DNA of 6,471 bases. Source: Halobacteriales archaeon. GTDB taxonomy: Archaea > Halobacteriota > Halobacteria > Halobacteriales > SKSH01. The position numbers and the translations under genes were made by a program. The notes under the pieces were generated by a model, which was not told where the DNA came from, ran no database searches, and saw only the letters and a list, made by a program, of their open reading frames with translations. The stretch spans positions 1 to 6,471 of the forward strand of contig SKSH01000132.1 of NCBI GenBank assembly GCA_007118075.1. Reading direction: 5' to 3'. This document shows positions 1-5,300 of the stretch, in pieces. Every line of letters begins with the position of its first letter. Within the stretch, counting starts at the first letter, position 1.

Positions 1-491
1 CCGACGCGGATCTCATCGTGACAACGGGCGGATCGAGCGTCGGCGAGCGCGACCTCCTCCCAGAGGTGCTCGAGGCGATCGGCGAGCTGGTGATCCACGG
101 GGTCGCCGTCCAACCTGGCCATCCCGTCGGCCTCGGGGTCGTCGATGACACCCCATTGGTGATGCTGCCGGGCTATCCAGTATCCTGTGTCGTCAATACA
201 CACCTCTTCGTCAAACCGGCACTTCGCAGGCTCGGACGAAGGCCGGACCATCCCCCACCGACCATCGAGTGTGAGTTAACCAAGAAGATCACCTCGAAGG
301 TCGGTCGGCGGACGATCACCAGGGTCTATCTCGAACACGATGCGTCAGGGTACTCGGCGACACCGGCCATGACGAGCGGTGCAGGGATCCTCTCGAGCAT
401 GGCACAAACAGACGCCGTGGTGGTCGTCCCAGAGCAACTCGAGGGGTACGACCGCGGTGAGACGGTCACCGCCGAACTGTGGGAGGCCTGA
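1..491 (+). CDS. moeA1: MoeA, molybdopterin molybdotransferase (first copy), 5' end outside window
   Basis: MoeA inserts molybdate (or tungstate) into adenylylated molybdopterin in the cytoplasm. Only the C-terminal part is present; the reading frame starts with the codon at position 3 and has no start here, so the in-frame GTG at 18 is not a real start. Visible are the end of the MPT-binding MogA-like domain, with TTGGSSVGERD (codons from about 21) and MLPGYPVSCVVN (about 162-197), then the C-terminal beta domain with RTITRVYLE and GAGILSSMAQTDAVVVVPE. Two positions depart from the bacterial pattern: the usual KPGKP motif reads QPGHP, so both conserved lysines are replaced, and the usual GNPVS reads GYPVS. 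The gene ends two bases before the second moeA, whose ribosome binding site lies inside its last codons, so the two are almost certainly co-transcribed. The family call is secure; which metal it handles is unknown. Confidence 0.93.
   Translation, partial: DADLIVTTGGSSVGERDLLPEVLEAIGELVIHGVAVQPGHPVGLGVVDDTPLVMLPGYPVSCVVNTHLFVKPALRRLGRRPDHPPPTIECELTKKITSKVGRRTITRVYLEHDASGYSATPAMTSGAGILSSMAQTDAVVVVPEQLEGYDRGETVTAELWEA
481..486 (+). promoter_or_regulatory. Ribosome binding site of the second moeA
   Basis: GGGAGG lies inside the last codons of the first moeA. Its GGAGG core ends 7 bases before the ATG at 494 and can pair with the CCTCC of archaeal 16S rRNA. It decides the start: the frame stays open back to a GTG at 479, but that codon lies upstream of the site, so translation most likely begins at 494. 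Confidence 0.75.
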
Positions 492-493
492 CC

Positions 494-2335
494 ATGCGCA
501 AACAGTTCAGAGAGCTCGCCGGATTGGACGAGGCACTCGAAGTCCTCGAACAGCTCTCGATCGAACCAACGGTCGAGCAGGTCGACCTCGAGGCGGCACA
601 TGGCCGAATCCTCGCGATATCCATCGATGCCCAGATCGACGTCCCTGGCTTTGACCGGTCCATCATGGATGGCTACGCGGTCAAAGCGGCCGATACCGTG
701 GGGGCGTATGACGATGACCCGGTGGAACTTATCTATGCTGGGAAGATCGTGCCCGGTGAACGACCAGAGCTCGAGGTCGCAACCGGGGAGGCCGCAGAGA
801 TAGCCACCGGAGCGGTCATCCCCGCTGGTGCAGATGCGGTCGTGAAGGTTGAGGACACCGCTCGGTCTGACGGATTGGTCTCGATATACCGACCGTCAGC
901 ACCGCAGGAATACACCATGGCGAGGGGAGCCGATATCGCGGCCGGAGATGTCGTGCTACGGGCAGGGATGCACCTCGATGCCAGACGGATCGGACTCCTG
1001 GCGGCCATCGGGGTGGACACCGTCCCGGTAACCGAACGTCCATCCGTCGGAATCATCTCGACCGGGTCGGAGATCATCCGGCCGACCGAACAGAACAGGC
1101 TCGAACCTGGCGAGATCTTCGATATCAACACATTCTCGCTGTCGTCGGCCATCGAAGACGCTGGTGCAATCGCCGAGATCTATCCACATGCAGAAGACGA
1201 TTACGAGGTCATCCGAGACACCTTCGAGCAGGCGGCGACGGCGTGTGACCTCGTCGTCTCGAGTGGTTCGACCAGTGCGAGTGAAGAGGATGTTGTCTAC
1301 CGGATCGTCGAGGATGCCGGTGAGCTGTTGCTCCATGGTATCGCGGTGAAACCTGGCAAACCCACCGTCTTCGGGTCGATCGACGGAACACCGGTCCTCG
1401 GTATGCCAGGGAATCCCATCAGCGCCCTCATGAACTTTCGGCTGTTCGTGAGTCCCATCCTCCGTGAGGCACTCGGGATCCGTGGGGGTGGTGTGCAAAC
1501 CGTCGAGGCAACGGTTGCACTGGATATGGATTCTGTTGGGGGCCGGACACAACTCAGCCCGGTCGGCCTTGTTGAGGACCCCGAGCGTGGCCTGCTGGCC
1601 TATCCAGTCGACAAGGGAAGTGGGGCGATCACCTCGCTTGCTGATGCCGATGGCTACCTCACGATACCGGCAGACGTCCACTACGTTGCTGCCGGTACCA
1701 CCGAACAGATCACGACCCTCGATGAGCAGGTGAGCTACCCGGAGGTACTCCTCTGTGGTGACCCCTGTCCGGTGCTCGAACGAGCGGTCGAGGGAGTCGA
1801 TACCGATCTGCGCTGGCTCGATTCCGGCGGGATCGATGGGCTCCGAAAGCTCCGCGACGGTATCGCTGATGTGGCGGCGATAGCAGTTCCACAGTCGACA
1901 CGGGCGGACTACGAGCTCGAGGGGGTCGAAACGGTCCTCACCTACCAACGTGAGCTCGGGTGGGTGACCAAATCAACTCGGCGAGATGAAGAACTCTTCA
2001 CCGATGGGGCTACCGTGGTGACACTCCCTCGACAGACCGGGGTATCGAACTGGCTCAATGCACTCGCCGAGGAGCATGGCTGGGACCTCGAGATCCAGGA
2101 CCGACCCTCGACGGAGGGCTGTGTTCGAGCTGTCGACACGGGTGAGGTCAACGGGGCCTTCGTCGTCAGGGCAGCCATCGATGAGACCGGTAGATCATTC
2201 GAGTCGGTCGGCTGGGACACCCTTGAGCTGGTCGTGGCCGAATCGAGGCGGGACAAACCGGGGGTGACCCGGTTCATCGAGATGGTCAAACATGAGCTCG
2301 AATCGGGAACATCGGGCATCACGCACGACGAATAA
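494..2335 (+). CDS. moeA2: MoeA with C-terminal PBP-like domain, molybdopterin molybdotransferase (second copy)
   Basis: A 613-residue protein, longer than the roughly 400 residues of plain MoeA because a second module is attached. Residues 1-405 are MoeA: PGFDRSIMDGYAV at 51-63, TGAVIPAGADAVVKVE at 105-120, SSGSTSASEED at 256-266, KPGKP at 286-290 and GMPGNPIS at 303-310, then the C-terminal beta domain to about 405. Both lysines of KPGKP are kept, unlike in the first MoeA, but the usual SVGxxD reads SASEED. Residues about 412-600 resemble the PBP-like (LysR substrate-binding-like, COG1910-type) domain often fused to archaeal MoeA, with GGIDGLRKLRDGIADVAAI at 445-463 and TGEVNGAFVV at 549-558. 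The usual NRQ-GSGTR-like anion-binding motif is degenerate here (LPRQTGVSNW, 511-520). By family knowledge such a domain might bind the oxyanion or sense it, but this is unproven. It follows the first moeA after two bases and converges on mobA. Confidence 0.93.
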   Translation: MRKQFRELAGLDEALEVLEQLSIEPTVEQVDLEAAHGRILAISIDAQIDVPGFDRSIMDGYAVKAADTVGAYDDDPVELIYAGKIVPGERPELEVATGEAAEIATGAVIPAGADAVVKVEDTARSDGLVSIYRPSAPQEYTMARGADIAAGDVVLRAGMHLDARRIGLLAAIGVDTVPVTERPSVGIISTGSEIIRPTEQNRLEPGEIFDINTFSLSSAIEDAGAIAEIYPHAEDDYEVIRDTFEQAATACDLVVSSGSTSASEEDVVYRIVEDAGELLLHGIAVKPGKPTVFGSIDGTPVLGMPGNPISALMNFRLFVSPILREALGIRGGGVQTVEATVALDMDSVGGRTQLSPVGLVEDPERGLLAYPVDKGSGAITSLADADGYLTIPADVHYVAAGTTEQITTLDEQVSYPEVLLCGDPCPVLERAVEGVDTDLRWLDSGGIDGLRKLRDGIADVAAIAVPQSTRADYELEGVETVLTYQRELGWVTKSTRRDEELFTDGATVVTLPRQTGVSNWLNALAEEHGWDLEIQDRPSTEGCVRAVDTGEVNGAFVVRAAIDETGRSFESVGWDTLELVVAESRRDKPGVTRFIEMVKHELESGTSGITHDE

Positions 2336-2352
2336 TCGGAAAACGATAGGGA

Positions 2353-2970
2353 TCAATCGAAGAAGTGCCGAGCTCGTTCGATCGATTCTCGGGTGTTGAC
2401 GTTCTCGACTGACCGCTCAAGTCCAGAAAGCGCGTCTGAATCGATCACCTCGACCTCGAGGTACTCGAGCGGTGCCAGCACCTTCGGATCACCATCGATG
2501 AGCGTTCGACGACAGGCATCGACCATCGGCCTAGGCGAGTACACCGCATGCAATACCTGATAGAACCCATCGTCGGTTCGTGGGACGATCGCGTCGGCCG
2601 GGGTGGCCATTGCCAGCTCGAACAACCGCTCGATGATCGACGAATCGACAAAGGGCATATCACACGCAACGACAACCACATGTTTGGCATCGATCGGGAC
2701 TGCGGCCAGGCCAGCCGCTATCCCGGCGACAGGGCCACGCCCGGTCTGTTCATCAAGTGCATATTCGACCGGATGCACAAAGCCCTCCATGGCATCGGCG
2801 AAGGCGTTCATCTGCTCTGCCCGCCCGTTGATCACGAGGGCATCGATGACCGGTGATAGTCGATCAGCGACGTGGCGAAGCATCGGCTTACCGGCGATAT
2901 CAGCAAGCGCCTTGTCACCAGTCTCGAACCGGGTCGAGTAACCACCAGCAACGATGACTCCAACACGCAT
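2353..2970 (-). CDS. mobA: Molybdenum cofactor guanylyltransferase (MobA)
   Basis: MobA transfers GMP from GTP to Mo-molybdopterin, giving the guanine dinucleotide cofactor used by DMSO reductase-family enzymes such as nitrate, DMSO and TMAO reductases and formate dehydrogenases. The protein has 205 residues, a normal length. The nucleotide-binding loop VAGGYSTRFETGDKAL is at residues 7-22, with Lys20 matching the conserved DK lysine. GPVAGIAAGL is at 79-88, the Mg-binding CDMP with Asp104 at 103-106, and the C-terminal ENVNTRE at 189-195. The ATG start places the first beta strand (MRVGVIVAGG) correctly, so no other start is needed. It runs opposite to the moeA pair, with 17 bases between their stops, and diverges from the cupin-moaB gene. 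A MobA-like protein for another nucleotide (CTP, MocA) is less likely, because the NVNT motif and overall layout fit MobA. Confidence 0.9.
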   Translation of the reverse strand: MRVGVIVAGGYSTRFETGDKALADIAGKPMLRHVADRLSPVIDALVINGRAEQMNAFADAMEGFVHPVEYALDEQTGRGPVAGIAAGLAAVPIDAKHVVVVACDMPFVDSSIIERLFELAMATPADAIVPRTDDGFYQVLHAVYSPRPMVDACRRTLIDGDPKVLAPLEYLEVEVIDSDALSGLERSVENVNTRESIERARHFFD

Positions 2971-3050
2971 CCACTCGTGCTACGGTGAGTGACACCAAGA
3001 GCCTGGCTCTCCGAGTAAAACCTAATCCCCCCGTGCTCGCATACCTAGCC
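2971..3050. promoter_or_regulatory. Divergent promoter region between mobA and cupin-moaB
   Basis: These 80 bases separate the starts of two divergent genes. The only A/T-rich patch is TAAAACCTAAT at 3016-3026, about 25-35 bases before the ATG at 3051. That is where an archaeal BRE/TATA element would sit for a leaderless or nearly leaderless transcript. Read on the other strand, the same patch is about 45-55 bases before the mobA start, so it could serve both genes only if mobA has a short 5' leader. The in-frame GTG at 2985 would swallow this patch as codons, several of them (AAA, AAT, CTA, GTA) rare in the neighbouring genes. Confidence 0.4.
2998..3010. repeat. 13-bp palindrome in the mobA/cupin-moaB promoter region
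   Basis: AGAGCC-T-GGCTCT is a perfect inverted repeat with 6-base arms and a one-base centre. It lies just upstream of the A/T-rich promoter patch of cupin-moaB and between the two divergent starts, a normal place for a dimeric regulator to bind. A 6-base-arm palindrome can occur by chance in 80 bases, so operator function is only a suggestion. Confidence 0.4.
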
Positions 3051-3890
3051 ATGCAACCTCGGGATACCGCTCGCGTGGCCAAGTTCAGTGACGATGGGTT
3101 CCAGAAGGTGAACCTCTTCCAATCGGACGATCTCTTCGTCGATGTCTACTGCTTCAGACCGGGACAAGAGCAGGAACCACACGTCCACGCCGAGTCCGAG
3201 AAGGTATATCATGTGCTCGAGGGGACCGCGACGGTACTCGCCGGTCAGCGAGAACACAACCTGACCCCTGGTGAGATCATCCACATCCCAAAAGGGGCAC
3301 CGCACGGTGTGAAGAACGAGACCGATGGTATCGTCCGAACCCTCGTGATGATGGCACCACTCCCTGGCGGAGATGGCGGGAGCTCACCGAAACATGGTGG
3401 ACACCATCACGAGCACGTCAAAGCAGCCGAACGCGAGTTGGCCGTCATCACGGTGAGCTCCAGCCGCGACACAGAGGAAGATGCGAGTGGGACCAGAATC
3501 ATCGAACTCCTCGAGGCTGATGGACAGCAAGTCGGCTCATACGAGGTCATCGATGACGACGACATCCAGATCGAGACCACGGTCACCAGGGCAGCAGGCG
3601 GAACCGACGCGGTGATCGTCACCGGTGGGACCGGTATCACCCCGGATGATGTCACGGTAGAGACGATCAGACCGGTGTTCGACAAGGAGCTCGATGGCTT
3701 TGGAGAACACCTCAGACGGCTCAGTGTCGATGAGATCGGCTCCTCGGTAATCATGACCCGTTCTACCGCCGGGGTGATCGGTGGGACCCCGGTGTTCTTG
3801 CTACCGGGGAGTGAGAACGCCGTCGAACTCGCTGTCTCACAGATCATCCTGCCGGAGCTGGACCATCTCATCGATCTGGCGACACGCTGA
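3051..3890 (+). CDS. moaB: Cupin-MoaB/MogA fusion, molybdopterin adenylyltransferase
   Basis: Residues are counted from ATG 3051 (279 aa). Residues 1-103 form a single cupin: motif 1 is G38...HVH(44-46)...VLEG(55-58), and motif 2, GEIIHIPKGAPHGVKN at 74-89, is textbook. The canonical metal-ligand Glu of motif 1 is Lys51, with Glu50 beside it. A Gly/His-rich linker follows, with five His between 115 and 122. Residues 129-279 are a MoaB/MogA domain: AVITVSSSRD at 131-140, VTGGTGITPDDVT at 190-202, FGEHLRRLS at 217-225 and LLPGSENAV at 250-258. By family, this domain adenylylates molybdopterin before metal insertion by MoeA. The cupin could bind a metal, an oxyanion or a small ligand; its role is unknown. 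I prefer ATG 3051 over GTG 2985 because the 22 extra residues are un-cupin-like and would cover the probable promoter. moaC follows 42 bases downstream. Confidence 0.88.
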   Translation: MQPRDTARVAKFSDDGFQKVNLFQSDDLFVDVYCFRPGQEQEPHVHAESEKVYHVLEGTATVLAGQREHNLTPGEIIHIPKGAPHGVKNETDGIVRTLVMMAPLPGGDGGSSPKHGGHHHEHVKAAERELAVITVSSSRDTEEDASGTRIIELLEADGQQVGSYEVIDDDDIQIETTVTRAAGGTDAVIVTGGTGITPDDVTVETIRPVFDKELDGFGEHLRRLSVDEIGSSVIMTRSTAGVIGGTPVFLLPGSENAVELAVSQIILPELDHLIDLATR

Positions 3891-3891
3891 A

Positions 3892-3917
3892 TCGAACATA
3901 ACGGTCAGGTAGTTCGA
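3892..3917 (+). repeat. Inverted repeat TCGAAC/GTTCGA before moaC
   Basis: TCGAAC (3892-3897) and GTTCGA (3912-3917) are perfect complements around a 14-base loop, in the 42-base gap between cupin-moaB and moaC. If transcribed through, this could form a weak hairpin just upstream of the moaC ribosome binding site. There is no T-run, so it is not a typical archaeal terminator. The stem is short and may be chance. Confidence 0.25.
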
Positions 3918-3919
3918 GC

Positions 3920-3926
3920 GAGAGGT
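3920..3926 (+). promoter_or_regulatory. Ribosome binding site of moaC
   Basis: GAGAGGT ends 6 bases before the ATG at 3933. Its GAGGT core matches the archaeal anti-Shine-Dalgarno sequence, which supports this start and suggests that moaC is translated from a leadered message, probably shared with cupin-moaB. Confidence 0.65.
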
Positions 3927-3932
3927 ACACCC

Positions 3933-4406
3933 ATGAGCGAGTTCTCCCACATCGAGGATGATCGAGCCCAGATGGTGGATATTGGTGACAAGCCTGCAGT
4001 CGACCGGGAGGCGACTGCACTTGGGACGATCAGACTCAGTCCGTCGACGGCCGAAGCGATCGCCGCCGGCGATATAGAGAAGGGTGCGGTCCTCTCCGTG
4101 GCCAGGGTAGCCGGGATCCAGGCAGCCAAGCGTACGGCCGAGACCGTCCCAATGTGCCATCAGGTACCGATCTCGGGGGTGACGGTCGATTTCGGACTCA
4201 ACGAGGCAGCAATCACCGCCAAAGCCACCGTGTCCACTACCGCCCGAACGGGGGTGGAGATGGAGGCAATCAATGCGGTCACTGGCGCCCTCATCTGCAT
4301 CTGGGATATGGTCAAGAGTGCTGAGAAAGACGACGATGGTCAGTACCCGACGATGGCCATCGACGACATCCACGTGGTTGAAAAGCGCAAGGGCGAGTCA
4401 GCGTAG
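3933..4406 (+). CDS. moaC: Cyclic pyranopterin monophosphate synthase MoaC
   Basis: MoaC converts 3',8-cyclo-dihydro-GTP, the MoaA product, into cyclic pyranopterin monophosphate in the cytoplasm. The protein has 157 residues, the usual length. Family signatures are MVDI at 14-17, the basic Lys50 region, PMCHQVPI at 73-80 with the conserved active-site His76, TGVEMEAINAV at 106-115, and DMVKS at 125-129, where Asp125 and Lys128 match the catalytic Asp and Lys of bacterial MoaC. The bacterial PLCHPL reads PMCHQV here, which I recall as the haloarchaeal version. The gene follows cupin-moaB by 42 bases on the same strand and ends one base from the end of the opposing moaE, so the two transcripts must meet or overlap there. 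Confidence 0.95.
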   Translation: MSEFSHIEDDRAQMVDIGDKPAVDREATALGTIRLSPSTAEAIAAGDIEKGAVLSVARVAGIQAAKRTAETVPMCHQVPISGVTVDFGLNEAAITAKATVSTTARTGVEMEAINAVTGALICIWDMVKSAEKDDDGQYPTMAIDDIHVVEKRKGESA

Positions 4407-4407
4407 C

Positions 4408-5193
4408 TCAGGGTCGGTCATGCGCCCAGTGTTCGCCCGATTCGGTGACCTCTTTCTTGAAGATCGGGACGCGATCTTTGAGAAGATCGATCCCATCCTC
4501 GACCGCTCGGAAGGCCTCTCGGCGATGCCCGGCGAGGACGACCACATAGACGGCGTCCTCCTCTGCGGGAACGGTCCCGGTATGGTGGTACAAGAGGACT
4601 TCATAGACGCCCTCTCGATCGGTTAGCTCCTGTCGAATCGCCTCGAGTTCAGCATCCGCGACGTCCTCGTACTTCTCGTACTCGAGATGCGTCGTCCTGG
4701 TATCTTCATAGTTCTCAGCCCGGACCCGACCCGTGAAGGTGGCGATAGCACCGGCCTTAGGCGAGTCAGGGTGCGCTTGGATCTGGTGTACCAATGAGAT
4801 GAGCGTCTCGTATGGCTCGAGGCGATCGAGTTCCTCTCCGAGGCCGGCCAAACGCGCTGAATCATCGAGATCAGTCGGTTCGAGGGTCGCGACCGATCCT
4901 TGGATGGGGTTGGTCCCGACGGCGACATGGGGTTCCCCGCCGACTAGTACCCAATCGAGCAAGGTGTAGTCATATCCCTCGTTGGTCAATCGATCGATAA
5001 TCTCGTCGACGGTTGGGCCACCATCACCATTCACCTTGAATCGCCAGGTTGTCATCGACCCATCTACGCTGAGATCACCATCACGCTCGGTGACGGTGGC
5101 GACCGACCCACGGGCCGAAAGGGCAGCCGAGAGCGCGGTTGCCACTCGATCGAAATCGAGGGAATCACCGACCCCGATGGAGACGATCTGCAT
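4408..5193 (-). CDS. moaE: Molybdopterin synthase catalytic subunit MoaE with MobB-like N-terminal domain
   Basis: MoaE, with the sulfur carrier MoaD, adds the dithiolene sulfurs to cyclic pyranopterin monophosphate. The protein has 261 residues against about 150 for bacterial MoaE. The MoaE part is residues about 125-261: GAIATFTGRVR at 148-158, LEYEKYED at 170-177, HRREAF at 223-228, Lys239 in DLLKD and PIFKKE at 243-248. Lys239 and Lys246 keep the seven-residue spacing of the two active-site lysines of E. coli MoaE. Residues 1 to about 113 look like a worn MobB: MQIVSIGVGDSLDF stands where MobB has its P-loop, and no GKT/GKS is present, so GTP binding is unlikely. I recall such MobB-like extensions from haloarchaeal MoaE. 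No moaD is in the window; a MoaD/SAMP-type protein must come from elsewhere. The gene is convergent with moaC and divergent from moaA. Confidence 0.92.
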   Translation of the reverse strand: MQIVSIGVGDSLDFDRVATALSAALSARGSVATVTERDGDLSVDGSMTTWRFKVNGDGGPTVDEIIDRLTNEGYDYTLLDWVLVGGEPHVAVGTNPIQGSVATLEPTDLDDSARLAGLGEELDRLEPYETLISLVHQIQAHPDSPKAGAIATFTGRVRAENYEDTRTTHLEYEKYEDVADAELEAIRQELTDREGVYEVLLYHHTGTVPAEEDAVYVVVLAGHRREAFRAVEDGIDLLKDRVPIFKKEVTESGEHWAHDRP

Positions 5194-5300
5194 ACAGAAT
5201 CATTGGCTGGTTGACTCCTTGAATCTGCTGGGGGTGGCGATTCTGGCTTCCTGAGAAGCACCCGTCCATTTATGGACACAGCTGGCAAACCTCTAGGGAG
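5194..5300. promoter_or_regulatory. Divergent promoter region between moaE and moaA
   Basis: These 107 bases separate the divergent moaE and moaA starts. The clearest element is TTTATG at 5269-5274, centred about 29 bases before the moaA ATG. That is the spacing expected for an archaeal TATA box driving a nearly leaderless moaA transcript. The AGGGAG directly touching the moaA ATG (5295-5300) is too close to act as a ribosome binding site. For moaE no convincing TATA box is seen near position -27 of its start. On its strand AGGAG occurs about 25 bases before the ATG, too far to be a ribosome binding site. Confidence 0.55.
5264..5277. repeat. 14-bp palindrome overlapping the moaA TATA box
   Basis: GTCCAT-TT-ATGGAC is a perfect inverted repeat with 6-base arms and a two-base centre, and the likely moaA TATA box (TTTATG) lies inside it. 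A regulator bound here would directly block TBP/TFB binding, the common mode of repression in archaea. Archaeal ModE-like or other metal-responsive repressors are candidates by role only; the sequence does not match an operator I can name. Confidence 0.45.

Noticed and set aside
479..493. GTG at 479 as the start of moeA2
   Set aside because: It lies upstream of and overlaps the GGGAGG ribosome binding site that is correctly placed for the ATG at 494.
956..1948. 330-codon open frame on the minus strand, opposite moeA2
   Set aside because: It lies wholly inside a gene with a full set of MoeA motifs, shows no recognisable family, and is the kind of long antisense frame that GC-rich third positions produce.
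2336..2352. Possible terminator between moeA2 and mobA
   Set aside because: The 17-base spacer has a short A-run but no T-run in the moeA2 direction and no stable stem; convergent genes here may simply overlap in their transcripts.
3891..3932. A separate moaC promoter in the 42-base gap
   Set aside because: An ACATAAC patch exists about 30 bases before the start, but it is a weak TATA match, and the good ribosome binding site suggests read-through from cupin-moaB instead.
5195..5245. Inverted repeat CAGAATC (5195-5201) and GATTCTG (5239-5245) upstream of moaE
   Set aside because: The 7-base arms are separated by 37 bases with no promoter element in register, so it is more likely chance than a regulatory site.
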